A DNA stretch of 60,000 nt. Source: Bugula neritina. Lineage: Eukaryota > Bryozoa > Gymnolaemata > Cheilostomatida > Bugulidae. Each line of letters opens with the position of its first letter. Within the stretch, counting starts at the first letter, position 1. The DNA lies in contig OZ037767.1 of the NCBI GenBank assembly GCA_964035545.1, positions 12,259,081-12,319,080 on the forward strand, written 5' to 3'. A model generated the notes under the pieces. The model had not been told where the DNA came from and did no database searches. It saw nothing but the letters and a program-made list of their open reading frames with translations. The translations under genes and the position numbers were made by a program. Shown here in pieces: positions 1 to 12,528 of this stretch.

Positions 1-355
1 AAAATGAAATGCAGTTTTAACTCAAACAGAGTAGGAATTGGATGCAAGGGAGGAACTTTAACTTAGACGCATTAATTTACTTTTGGAGTGGACACCAAAC
101 TGCTTAAATTGAAGTTTCATGGTAATATACACAAAAGTTCCAATGAAAAGCATTTCGATTGCTTTGTAATTAGTAAAATTTCTTATGGCAAATGCTTGAT
201 GCAATAACAGATTTATTGTATATTACTGTAAAGGTAGTGAACACAAGAAGTGTAACAAAAAACGAAGCAATGGTGAAATATTCTTGTCATTAAATATAAT
301 ATGAAGAGTGTGTGTAGTTTGGGCTCATGACACTCTAGAGTATAGACTCTAGACT

Positions 356-534
356 CTAGAGTGTCATGGCTCCAGCAAGAAGATCAGTTACCCTTTTTGG
401 CTCTTGAGTGGAGTTGTCTTCCCACTTTTCAAAAAACTGGATGCAGCTATTTGCTTTTTTCCTGGCTTTGTCAATATTGGTAGAGCTAAAGAGCACCAAC
501 TCAATCTGTAGCATTCGCCTATTGTAGCTACAAG
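356..534 (-). CDS. possible terminal exon of an unidentified gene
   Basis: On the minus strand a plausible splice acceptor (TGCCTTGTAG) is followed by an open frame of about 59 codons that reads YNRRMLQIELVLFSS and ends in LLAGAMTL before a TAG stop. The residue composition is mixed and mostly hydrophilic, more like a real exon than the surrounding AT-rich DNA. I do not recognise a family. No convincing upstream exon was found between 535 and about 6000, and the upstream side consists of 12-base repeats. It could be a chance ORF or a relic. Confidence is low. Confidence 0.25.
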
Positions 535-559
535 GCATAGGAGTAGTTTCAGAGCATGA

Positions 560-705
560 GTAAACACTATTAAGCGTAGGTAAGCATGGGTAAGCATTAG
601 TAAGCATTAGTAAGCATGGGTAAGCATAAGTAGGCATGGGTAAGTATTAGTAAGCATGAGTAAGCATAAGTAAGCATTAGCAAGCATGGGTAAGCATTAG
701 TGATG
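560..705. repeat. short tandem repeat, about 12 bp unit
   Basis: Units of the form taagcatgggtaag and taagcattag recur about a dozen times with small variations. They generate long but meaningless open frames on the minus strand. Confidence 0.7.
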
Positions 706-3095
706 AGAAGAGAGTAAAAACTGTGGAGCCACAGTCTACATATGTAAAGTCCATCCACTTAGTAAAAGTCAGTTTGGTACTATGTGCTCCTTATAAAATA
801 TGTTCTAGTGGATACGTTAGAGCGCAGAAGATGTATGTGTACTGTACTTGCTTTGCAGGTGGTTAATAGAGTTGAGTTGAAGAGACTAAAATTGCAAATT
901 GACCATGATCTTAATGTTTGATTTTCTATATCTATTAGGGACATAAATATTTAGAGGCCAGTTGAGGATCAGGGAGTTCACTAATAATTGTGTATTAATA
1001 TTAAGGCTATGGCTTTTCTTGATACTTCAATGACTGCATATTCAAGGGGCTTTTGACATTTTAAAGCATAAGCATGGAAATTGAAGATGATCACCGATAA
1101 CTGTGTTTTTGCTGTAGCACACCCCATACACACGCAAATGTTATTTTCTAGCACTTTGTGTTGAAAATCTATCTTGCGCACCTCTCAAGAGGCCCTGGTC
1201 AGTCTTATAAAAGACAAATATTTACCATCATTCTCTAAAGAGCTTCCACTCTGCAGCAGCAAGTAGCACAATGGCTTCCTAACGTATATGGGTTAATGTT
1301 GCTCTAATATCCCGTCAACATACACAATGATGCTGAACTAATTGCTATAATTTTATAAAAATTGTTAAACAATAACATTCATCACTTTCACAATTCTCAA
1401 TAGCAGCACTTCTCTCCTGGCCCTTACTGCTATTAACTTCTGTTGATTTTCAAAGTGAGTTGGTGTTTTCTACATACCTCCTATTGTTTGAAAGGCTCAT
1501 CATCTACAGTCCATATTACGATTGCTGTTTAGCAACTTATTATTCCACATCATAAACAATATATGCAAGTGCCATCATGCATTGCACAACCTATTAATTT
1601 ACTATAAACATTCAAAAGTGATACTATGACCTATTGCAAGACACAGCCATTTGAATGCTGCTATCACATTTTTGCAGTAAACTTTAATGAGAACCCTGAA
1701 TAATTATCTATGAAGTAAATAGCATAATCATAACACACCTATTGACTCATAGACTTGTAAATGTATGGGTGAGATTAACTGCAATTAGTATACGTACAAT
1801 GTCACCGCATGAAAAGATATAATTGCATATTGCACACTTTTAGCAGCAATTCCCCCTTTTACTTCCTCTACGTCTTTTCATGTCATTGTCAAATGTTGAC
1901 AGTACCTTCTTTCTATACTTTTAATGCTCTGCTATGGCCACATGATTTAATTAAAAACAACTTAAAATCTACTACAAAATATTTTATTAGGAAAAATATG
2001 ACTCTTATGTTTACTAAGAATCACTACAGACCCTGCCAGCCTAATTTATGCCTTGATATGATACCACAGTAATATATTGCTTGAAGTCAAATACTGTCTT
2101 CATGTAAATAATAATTAAAATAAATTATAATTTACTCATCAACACTTAGCAAATTTATTACTAGAATACATATCAGATACATGGGTGCCGGGTGCTTGCA
2201 GGTGCCCAAAACCTACATAATACGCATAGCCTATGCTTATTGACTAATTTACCATTCTCCATCTGGTTTTTTAAACTATAAACGTCTAAATTGACTTAAA
2301 TTTTTTAAACTTACAGAGTTTAGAGAAGTGTTTATATAACTAGCCTAAGCTGTTAGTTAACAACATAGCTGTGCTAGAATGAACTATAATTATGTAGTTG
2401 AATAGTTGGCAAAGGAAAATGTTATTGACAGTTGGTGAGTGAACTGTTTATGTAACTGCATGATGTACAAGCAGCTGCTTTCATGTGAAGCACTGATGTG
2501 TGGAATAAACACTACAGACCCTTGCTTTGTTTGTCAGGATCCTGACCCCCTTCAAGGTTTCATACGAATTGAAATTAAAAACAAGCTGGTCTACTAGATA
2601 GCAGAAAGGGATATATGTGATATTCAATAGTTACCTGGTTGATGTAATTTAAGCATCTAGTAATACAGTTCATGGAAGAACTGCTAGAGAAAAATCAAGT
2701 GATAAACTCAACAAAATTTAACCTGTTTTGCTAAAGCAGCTGTATAATAACCAATCACTCATTAGCTTACAAAATTTACTTTCTAAATATTTTAGTTATA
2801 ACACAATCTGTAAAAACTGACCTCCCCTTTCCCATAACCAGTCTCCTGGATTAGAATAAAGGTAATAGTGATGTACTCTTTTGTGTCCAGGTAAAGCAAC
2901 AGAACTGATCAAGATACAAACAACTTTTATATAATATTAGTTAAATTTTTTTTAGTTTTTTCTAGTAATTGCTAAAATATATAATGCAATATGCAACTTC
3001 ATAAAATATACAACTATAAAACATATGTGTATCAAATATACAACTATATAACAAATAAAACTGTATAAAATATTATACAACTATGTAACATAGCA
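706..3095. other. AT-rich noncoding stretch
   Basis: No open frame with protein-like composition, no recognisable RNA gene and no clear mobile element was seen here. Short ORFs are low-complexity or lack splice context. Confidence 0.5.
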
Positions 3096-3150
3096 TTGCA
3101 CACATATTATGCTTACACATGCTGTAACTATAACTCATGTCATATTACAG

Positions 3151-3332
3151 GTGAGAGTTTTGCAGTGTCTTGTCTGGAGATTCTCACAACTGAGTCTATA
3201 AGGAACTGTCAGTGGAATCTGATGGAGTCAAACCCTGCTATGAAATACTTTTCTACAATAGAAGCATTGGATGGGCTGCCACTTGTTGTTTCTGAAGCTT
3301 CACCTTTCAGGCAGCGAAGGATTACCCTGTAA
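3151..3332 (+). CDS. possible terminal exon of an unidentified gene
   Basis: After a plausible acceptor (catattacag) an open frame of about 60 codons begins GESFAVSCLEIL and ends FRQRRITL with a TAA stop. AATAAA-type signals follow near 3445. Codon choice and residue mix look coding, unlike the neighbouring DNA. No family is recognised and no partner exon was found on the plus strand. The opposite strand also shows splice-like motifs here, so even the direction is uncertain. Confidence 0.25.
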
Positions 3333-6300
3333 AGGTGTCATTGCCTAAATTAGCATTTAGCTGCTAGTATTTACCTGCTAGTATTTACCTACTTTTAATG
3401 TCTGAAAATATAAATAATGTTTTTAATCCAAGCATCACATCAAAATAAATAAAAATACTTCATGTCAAAATGGTTCTAATCATTTTAGCACATGCTCTGT
3501 TAATACTTCCTGTCATAGCACACGATGACATAGTAGCGTATTACGTAGTGATACACTCTTATCATGTAGTGATATACCGTATCATGTAGTGTTATACTGT
3601 ATATCATGTAGTGATACACTGTATGAAATTCTAAGCAAGTGTAGGTGGTTATAGCTACTTAAAAAGTTAGTTACTACTGAAAATGGAAAATTGACAAAAA
3701 TAATATACATAATACTGAGACTACCTTGGCAAGTCCTGTAATCTAGATAGGGAGATAAATCCACAGTAGTCAACAACACAATACTAGTAATAATAAAATC
3801 TGATATTGGCAGACCTGTTTACTGTTACACCACTGCGTGAGCAAACAGTCATGTGGATGATGCAGGATTAGCTTCCTGGATTCCTGTAAAAGATAGTTTG
3901 ATTAAATGTAACCAACTGCAACTTATTTGGCAACATGATGATGAAGGTAAATGATCTACTTGGCCTTTTGACAAATAGTTTCTTAACAAAATGTTTTTGT
4001 TTTTTTTTGAGCTTATGAAAGTGATTAACACTAATCTTATCATTAAGAACTTTATGTGGCAACTCCTATGATTTCACAGGAGAGTATTTGAATATTTTCA
4101 TTCAGCCTTTATCAGCGTAATCTTAGTGAAAAGTTGTTTTGAAACCTGAGAATAAATTGCACTGGAATTTCTTAAAAACAATGTTGACCTATGTTGTTGG
4201 AAATTACACTGCGTGCCTCAAGGAAGTTTCATTGTAATGTACTCTATTATTGTCAACAGGTTGCATGACATTCTTTTTATACAACATGAGGTTTGGAGCA
4301 TAGATATAATATATACTTATTGTCAACTATCCTCAATCTTACAACCAGCTTACATTATGGTGAAGATGTAGTAACTGTTTGTATTAGATGTCTGCAAGCA
4401 TGAATAAGATACCCAACAAAATAGTCTGCAATCACCTGATTCATCAGCTATTATTAGATTGTTTAACACTAGAAATATATTGGGCTCAGCTAGTCTTATT
4501 CATACACTGAGGATTCTGATTAATCATTTTACTGTTAAGCTGATAAATTTGCCATTTGGCTGTCAAACTTTCAACATTTCTTTGTCCTTGAACCACAAAG
4601 AAGTGTGTGGAAATTTCAAAGACAAACAGGCTTTTGTTATTGATGAGCTGAAGAGTAGAGTGACCTAGGTCAATATGACAGATCAGAAGTGCTGAACTAT
4701 GACTCAATGCTGTCTGCTTGAAACTATGCCATTATATTTCATTAGAATAACATAACAAACACATTGTCATATAACTTTGTGGGCCAAACACTGCAACTAA
4801 ATTTCAAAAGTACACTGCTTTACTTAGGTCTTAGAACATTCATTTAGACATAATGAAAACTATCAGTGGTAGTAAAAGTTATGAACAATATACACTAAGT
4901 AATGCAGCTAAAGAGGTTACCCGCAGCACTTAACGGGATTTTCTGAAGACTATAATAAAGATTCAACGGTTCTGATTTATCGTAAGAGGATCAAACAGTT
5001 TCATTAATATCAACTGTAAGAATAAAAAAGGTTGTAGCCAACAACACCATTTCTTTATAAGTATCGTCGTCTCTGAAAATCAATGAATTTTATACATATA
5101 GAGGCAAACAATTATCAAAACTCTGTTTCCTTGCAAGACTTTTGCAAATATTCAATTCAGGAAATGCTGAGATCTTGGTTTAAACTCTTTTAGAGTCAAA
5201 CTTTTGAAATTCTTTGATTATATGCCAAAACACTACTTATAACGGGCTGATAATATACTAGTATTTTATCTCCGTTATCAGTGAAAAACTAAATTCTGAT
5301 CAAGTTCTGCTTCTCACTTTCACTTGCGTTTTCTAGTTATCTGTGTCTCACAAATTTAGCGTCTAGTTTCCTGTGTCTCACAGATTTAGCGTCTAGTTAC
5401 CTGTGTCTCACAGATTTAGCATCTAAAATACTGTATAATATGTTTAAAACGGCAGAGTAACTCAGCTTTAACTCACTTACAAACAAAGAAATCTTCAAAA
5501 GCTAGTTTATGCACAAGTTTGTCCTTTTTTAAGTGGTGTTCGTTTATGGTTTTTAAAAATTCACCTGTTCAATCCAAACTCTATGCCCAGAGATATACGT
5601 AACAACTCCAGTACATGAAATGAAGCTTTGATTGCACACATTGCTTGCTAACACACTGTCCAACTTGGCAATTAAGTAACAAAGTAGAAACTTTGGATTT
5701 TGAAACTTGTTACTTTCCATGCTCTCACTTGAAGATTGACTTCATTGCCTGTTAATAGATCTTTGTACATGTGTTGCAACATACCAGGCAATAGAATTGC
5801 AGTATATTTGAGCCTTGCTGTTTTTCATTAGTTTCCTTTTAGACCAAGTAAACAAAAGTGATCATTGGACTATAAGGTGCTGCAAAATTTTTACTTTGTT
5901 CATCCCTATGTTATAATAGCTTGTTTTGCTTTACAATATAATCACATTATACAACATAATCGCTATTAAGAACATTTTAGTTATTCTGTTTTTATCTGTT
6001 AACACTCTTGCAACAGAAGATGACCATTTTTCTTCTGCTATAAAATACCGATTGCACTAAGCAAAATGTGCAAGAACCATGAGAAGAACAATAAATTATT
6101 TAGGAGTTGTCTGCTTGTAGAGTTGCAGCCAACCAACCAATAGAATGTGAACTTGTCTTTGTTTACTTTTTCTCTCAGTGAATTGACCAGTTACTCATTT
6201 AGGCATTCCAAAAGATGTAAGTTTATCATAACCTGCCAAACTCTTAACAATATTTGAAGCACTTCTTTGTGGATTTTGCATGAAACCTGCTGACTTCAAG

Positions 6301-6750
6301 TGCCCAGACGCACTAAAGCTAGCAGTGCAAGATTTGTCCTTCAAAAAGACAACTCCCACAGAATAGAATTCCTCTTGTTTTTAATTTCCAAGACTTCAAG
6401 CAATAACAATAATTTCCTCAATGAATGTGGTGCAAGAACAGTCAACTGTATGAACACATTATACTATAATTGCTTTGCTCCAGAAGTCTTTCCACTCCTA
6501 CATTTTTGGCAACTCTTCTAGCATTTTGACAAGCTGTTATTATGACTTACCTACATGTTTTGCAATACTTTTTACAAAATGAATCATCAATATTTATTGT
6601 GTGGTATGCTCATAATTGATAGGCTTGCCAACATTACATGCTGGCTAGTTATTTCTTTGACCCACAACAGTTTTACAGCTTCAGTTTGACGAAATGATAA
6701 GCCTTTTCATAGGTCAATCTGATATCGCCAGCAGTGTATTCAACAAATAC
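3333..6750. other. AT-rich noncoding stretch
   Basis: I see no supportable gene. The only structured item is a three-copy repeat of about 29 bp at 5336-5425. Confidence 0.45.
5336..5425. repeat. three-copy tandem repeat, about 29 bp unit
   Basis: The phrase ctgtgtctcaca, followed by gatttagcgtctagtt, occurs three times in a row with few changes. Confidence 0.75.
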
Positions 6751-6773
6751 ATGTGTTGATGAAGTTTTTCAAT

Positions 6774-6779
6774 TTTATT
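6774..6779 (-). terminator. poly(A) signal AATAAA for the RING-H2 gene
   Basis: The plus strand reads tttatt, giving AATAAA on the minus strand about 190 bases after the stop codon at 6968. This is a normal distance for a 3' UTR. Use is inferred, not shown. Confidence 0.4.
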
Positions 6780-6967
6780 ATCAACTTGTCAAAAGCAAAA
6801 CTTTGGCCAATGCACTGTGTCAAAAGAAGTTCATCATAAATAGAGATATATACAAAATATACAGTATTTACAAGCTCATCCAAGCAAACATTACAAAATA
6901 AATTATGATACATTACTATAGAACAATATATACACCATTCACATTATAACACCTGTTTTGTGCAGGA

Positions 6968-8424
6968 TCACAGCATATGGCTGTTACACATGGGACATTG
7001 AACTTTCTTCTTCAAGCAATTTTTCAGACATTTCCCATGGAAAATATGTTTGCATGGCGTGATTCGAGCATGTTTCATAACACTCAAACAAATAGCGCAG
7101 ACATCATTGTAGCTACTAAGCTCTACATCTGTGGCTTTGTCAAAGTTACTGAGACACAGTGACTCAGAGTTAATCTTACTGACTATGACTTTGAAGCTTC
7201 TAACTGGACAATATATTAAGAAATAGAGCACCGGTATGTACAGCATGCAGAGGTAAGGCTGAGCGGCAATGGCACTGATGGTGAGCACTACCTCAGCTAG
7301 CAGGATCAACCCTTCTGTGTAATACTGCTCTAAGCCCTCCATTATTTCAATGTTCTGATTCTCCACGACACATTTTATAGCGCTGAGAGTATTAGTGTCA
7401 ACTAGTGTAAAGTAAGCCAAGTTCATGAAGCCAAAACCTTTTTGGCAAACGATATCTGCAGCAATGAGAGATAGGAGTGTTATTCTGTAGAGAAGGTTGG
7501 TTGGTGTGTTTGTAGCAGGCTGTTGGACATTGCTGACAGGCTGTACATACTGTTTAAGTTGCCAGGATATGCAAGAATATACACCAGTTATAGCTCCTAC
7601 ATACGCTGCTGAGTACAGAGTAAGTCCTTCCGTGGCAGTGAATGAAATGGAGACAAACAAGAGCTGCTTGATCCAGTTTGGAGTGCTTCTATTGGTAGTA
7701 TCATGCTTAGCAGATTGTGAATGGTGATAAAGGTCTCGGAAGTTAACGGTTATGTTGAGAAGTTGACTGGTTGGCGTGTAGACAGCCAGGAAGATTGACT
7801 CACAGAAGCTGTTGCTGGTGGACACAGAGAGGTACGACAGAGCCACAGCCACACCAATCAGTAGAATGACTAGGATGGCCGAGTAGTTGACATACCACAG
7901 ACCTCCGTTCACTGGTGCACCTTGGCTAGCAATGGCAGCAAGGAGGGCAGTGCTCACTGTAAGTATAAATATAGACTATAAGTGACTGTTTACCACACTG
8001 CTTACACCACACTGTCTACAACACACAGCTTATACTGCATAGCCTATAATACATGGTTTACACCAAACACTGTTATGTATATTAAAGAGGTTAGCATTGC
8101 AGTTAAGTTATTCATAATCAACATATTTAGCAGGTGCTTACCAGGTAAACTAGTACAGATTTGGTAGAGCTTTTCAAATCCACTTTGTGATGGTTTGGAG
8201 AGATTCTGTAAAGGGGCATCTTCAACCAATTTGGGTGCACTGATTGCATGCTTGTCAGAATGGGGAGTTTGCTTGTTGGAACTCTTAGAGATGTTGAAAG
8301 TTATTTGGTCAGTTTCTGAGGACAGCATGATGGTGCTCTGCTGCAAGAAGACAAAATTGATAAGCCAACAAGTCCCTAGTAGTAGCTGCCCCATCTGCTT
8401 ATTAGTATAAAACATTGATATCAT
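6968..8424 (-). CDS. multi-pass membrane RING-H2 E3 ubiquitin ligase (TRC8/RNF139-RNF145-like)
   Basis: Two coding exons, complement(6968..7956, 8142..8424), give 1272 bases including the stop, or 423 residues. The intron 7957-8141 has GTAAGC...CTTACAG borders. The start ATG at 8424 is chosen because the same exon continues to an acceptor at 8452 and the preceding exon has an in-frame stop; it is probably 5' UTR. The N terminus has a hydrophobic run (LLLGTCWLINFVFL) that could be a signal peptide or anchor, then a hydrophilic segment of about 60 residues. Further hydrophobic stretches follow, for example ILVILLIGVAVALSYLSV, LLYRITLLSLIAADIV and LYIPVLYFLIYCPV. The C terminus is a RING-H2 finger: CAIC, then CKHIFH, then C, then CPMC. 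The ITPC.H.FH..CL spacing resembles TRC8/RNF139 and RNF145, which act in ER membranes. The protein is shorter than TRC8 (about 660 residues), so the family assignment is tentative. Confidence 0.72.
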
Positions 8425-8623
8425 TGACTCTGTTGACCCCCCTTCATCGATCTGGTTCAGGTAAGTGAGAAAAGTTGCATTATCAAAGTTAACAACATTT
8501 AGTATTACATGATGGCAATTTCACCTTATTAACAACTAATACTATATAGTATAAGCTTTCTTGCAGTTATAAATCTTATTAAATTTGAAAAAAATAAGTA
8601 ACAACTTGAAGCCTTACCTTTAG

Positions 8624-8750
8624 TTTCTAATCAGGAGCAAGTTTGGTAAATATATTAGTTGTTTTCCTCAATACAACTCAAGGTTCGCTGTTTTGTCTTC
8701 AAAGGTTTGTAACAATCTGGAATTCAGTTCAGCGGTCTATCAATTTATAT
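8624..8750 (-). other. probable 5' UTR exon of the RING-H2 gene
   Basis: On the minus strand a strong donor (AAAG then GTAAGG) lies at 8623, 172 bases upstream of the acceptor at 8452. In phase with the coding exon this segment has a TAG stop, so it is noncoding, and the ATG at 8424 is the likely start. The upstream limit is a guess. Confidence 0.4.
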
Positions 8751-9661
8751 CAATGTTACACGTGACTGCACATTCCATACTGCAGTGCCGAGCGTGAATC
8801 TTCGCCTTTGTGAGGGAAGGATTTAGAAGCTTAAATCTCCCCTTCAAAATATTATATTAATTCATCAAATATACTTGATGCATTGCATGCTTTTGCTCAA
8901 AATAAAAATATGAACAATTTATTTAATAATAAAATGTTAACAAGCTAAATGTAAGTCTGTATATTTGTTGCAAGTTATCAAGTGCATGCTAATCATACCC
9001 CCTCTATTAAAAATATCTACTCCACTCCATGTCAAACTCTAGCAAAATTCTGCGTTTTGTAATCATCATTATTGCATTCAGATCCGGTTCAGCTAGTACT
9101 ATTACATAAATCGGTTTCTTATTCCTTTGCAGTTGTATCACGGTATAGTTAGGGCAAAGATTTTACAAGTTACTTTTAAGCTTGAAGTAAGATTACTTAC
9201 ATTATTAGGTATTTTTTATATTCTATAACTAAGAACTAGGTCTTAAATGTATGCTCTAGTTTACAACACTAACATACCATACAATAGCAACTGCCATCAG
9301 ATAATTATTTGGATTCTGCTTTCAAGACACAAAAAAGAGGAAGTGAGTGCTATGTATATGCTGAAGTTTTATGCATATGAGTTGCCTAGTTAGACTGCAT
9401 GTCAAAAGTACATGTATGCCTCATCAGCTGGGCAACCATACAGATGCAGGTTCAACAAAATCTAGTAGAAAAACCCCACCAATTCAACATGACTGGGGAT
9501 TAGCTCTTGCTGGACATTTCCTTAGTAATTACTGACCTTTTAATAAGTTTATAAGACAGGATTTTCAAGAATACAGTCTGCTATGCTTTCATTATCACAC
9601 TCAGTGCTAGCCTAATTACTTTGATATATTTCTCAAGTTAGCAAGACAATAAAAATTATAG

Positions 9662-9853
9662 CACCTATGTAGCATCTGGGGAATATAATATAGTACATAC
9701 TTATAGCATCTCTGTAGCATCTGGGGAATATAATATAGTACATACTTATAGCATCTCTGTAGCATCTGGGGAATATAATATAGTACATACTTATAGCATC
9801 TCTGTAGCATCTGGGGAATATAATATAGTACATACTTATAGCATCTCTGTAGC
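9662..9853. repeat. 45-bp minisatellite, about 4 copies
   Basis: A 45-base unit containing tagcatctctgtagcatct and ggggaatataatatagtaca is repeated about four times nearly perfectly. Because 45 is divisible by 3 it yields a repetitive 94-residue minus-strand ORF, which I do not consider a gene. Confidence 0.9.
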
Positions 9854-11330
9854 AATTTGGAGGTGTAGTTTGATGCCAGTAAAATCAGTAAAAGCAACAT
9901 TACAAGAAGCTCTGCAACATATCACCATCAATCAGGTGGAGGCATTACATTTTGCTTGTGATGGGCATATTTATAGGCAAAAAATGGATATTTTAAATTT
10001 ATACTGTGTGCACTAATGTTGAACTGAAGCAGTTTATATGTCAAGCAGCAACAACCCACCTTCAAGGCTACCAGGTGAGGTGCCAGTACTAAAACTATGT
10101 AGATCTTCAAATTCGCAATACTTCAGTATCCATTGAGAGAAACCAGATTAGCTTGTTGGTATTTGACAGCTATAGCAGATATAAATATATGCAAATGGTG
10201 ATTTCATAGGATGCAAAAACGACAGATCAAGTTTGTTGGTCTGTAATAAATGAAGCAGTGTTGGTTGGGTTTGACTGAATGGCTAAAATAGTTGTAGGCT
10301 GTATATGCAGCAGATGAATGGGGGTATTGGTGAGGTAGCAGAACATAGCCTGTGCTCTACCAACAGCTGTGGGTAGCAGAACATAGCCTGTGTTGTTATA
10401 GAGATATGTTGACCAAAGTTGTTATAGAGATTAGAGATATGTTGAAACTATGTTTAAAACTAACGTGGCCAATAATTGGAATTGCCTGAATAATCCAAAT
10501 TTTAAAATTATGTCAGTTTAATAAAAGCTACCAACACTGTGTGCATATTGAGTATATAAGGTTGAAAATCACATGCCATACAATAATACAATGCAGATAT
10601 GCTAGCATGTCCCCTTGCTGAATGGCAAGTTTTGAGGGAAATTCTTAGCTACTATAAGTAAAGGACAGGAAAATTCATCTGAACACTGGGAGGTGAGGCT
10701 ATTATTAGCATGAACAAGTTAGTAAAGCATTGTCACAGATCTGCATCTCTAACAGATATCCAGAGTTCAACTCAAGATGCTGTTTATTGATCTTAGAGTA
10801 TTGTTAATTGAATATGTTTATAGCCACACCTAGGGCAGGCATGTAACATGGCACTGCCAGCAAGCGTGTACCTACATGGACTCGTCACGCCTGCAAAAAA
10901 CCTCTCCCTTGCAGCAAATAAACAGCAAGTGTGTTCTTGTAACTTGCCAGAAATCTCTAGATTTACTGATTTATTCACAAATCCTGAGTAAAAATAGAGC
11001 TCTAAATCACTCTCAAGTCCTCCTCAAGTTACTTTCAATTCACTCTCAATTTACTTTCAAGATAATCTCAGGCATTATGCCTTTGTGTTCTTTAGGACTT
11101 GCACTGATTGAACGTTGGCTTTTTAGTTAGAAGACCCAATTTTGGAAGGTTTAGGATGGAGTTTCTCAATATTGAGTGCAAGAATGGAGATGTTTAAAAG
11201 ACAGCATAAATGGATAGTAGAATGAGGCTTTCTTTGGCAGAGTCAGAATTCTGAGAACAATTTACCTGTTGTATAGCAGATATCAAATGTGTCGATTACA
11301 AGAATAGTAAACCCTTACATTACACATGGT

Positions 11331-11402
11331 GATACATGATGATACATGGTGATACATGATGATACATGATGATACATGCTTATACATGCTTATACATGCT
11401 TA

Positions 11403-11455
<53 letters not shown>

Positions 11456-11456
11456 T
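11331..11456. repeat. gatacatg repeat followed by (TG)n microsatellite
   Basis: About eight gatacatg/ttatacatg units run directly into a TG dinucleotide run of about 45 bases. Confidence 0.85.
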
Positions 11457-12397
11457 GTATGAAACATTGCACATTTAGACATGCATGGTCTATGTTCATA
11501 CTTGTTAGGAATGCATAGCCCAGTGCATAGGCTCTACTTTTCTGTGTGGGTGGACATCATTTCTAACTATGCACATCCTGTATCAAGTCAAAAACCTACA
11601 GCACTCAATTTCAGTATTGAAAATGTGCAGTGCATGCACACACAAGCCTTAAAGCATAATGCAAGATTTTGGGATTGACGTAAGTGTAAATTTCTAGCAC
11701 AGCTTGATACAATGCCTCATATCATGTTAATTTGATTTCATTTAAACTCATCTGCTTTCAGGATGTAATGCTTTCATTATATAACAGCAAGACAATTTTA
11801 AGCAAATATCAAGTAAAAGAAGATGTGAAACATTGACGTCAAGTCACTAATGAAGACAAGAGTTTAAAATTACTGACTATGCAACACACGCATATCCAGG
11901 AACTCGAATGGCATGTGGCAGCAGCGAAATGCAGCCCTGGCACATGATTATGTAACAGCAACTGCTTACCATGAGCTCCAATAGAAGTCAGCAGTTTAAT
12001 TATACAATAACTCACTACATTTCCATGCTTGCATTATGCAAATGGTTTTTTATTGACGTTTAAGAACAGTTGCACAGCAACTACAAATTCATCGTGGAGC
12101 ATCCATTGCATAATCCTAATCAATGAAAATACAGTGATAGAATTATAACTGGGCCATAGTATATCTCTAATATGTTGTTAAACTGTTAAAATATGGTATT
12201 GTTATAGTAATGAATGCTCATTGTTTATCTAGCATGGCATCAGCTAGCCAATTAATGTAGGAAAAGTCAAATATCCGAAGGAAAACTTCTGATACAAATT
12301 TGTTATGTAAAAATTTGTTCGAAGTCTCGCTATTGATTGTGTGTTGACTATTTGATGCAAAACCACAGGACTCTAAATGCCTAAGGCATTATTTACT

Positions 12398-12528
12398 TCT
12401 GCACTAACTCTAGAGTGAGACTTGAGTCACCTCTGCACTAACTCTAGAGTGAGACTTGAGTCACCTCTGCACTGACTCTAGAGTGAGACTTGAGTCACCT
12501 CTGCACTGACTCTAGAGTGAGACTTGAC
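12398..12528. repeat. 34-bp minisatellite, 4 copies
   Basis: The unit consists of ctctagagtgagacttgagt followed by cacctctgcactra. It is repeated four times with one varying base. Confidence 0.9.

Noticed and set aside
6300-6521. 73-residue plus-strand ORF
   Set aside because: No splice context, no recognisable motif, and AT-rich surroundings.
8195-8410. 71-residue plus-strand ORF
   Set aside because: Antisense to the first coding exon of the RING-H2 gene, which has consistent splice sites.
9616-9900. 94-residue minus-strand ORF with 15-residue repeats
   Set aside because: Generated by a 45-bp tandem repeat. It has no start context or conserved composition.
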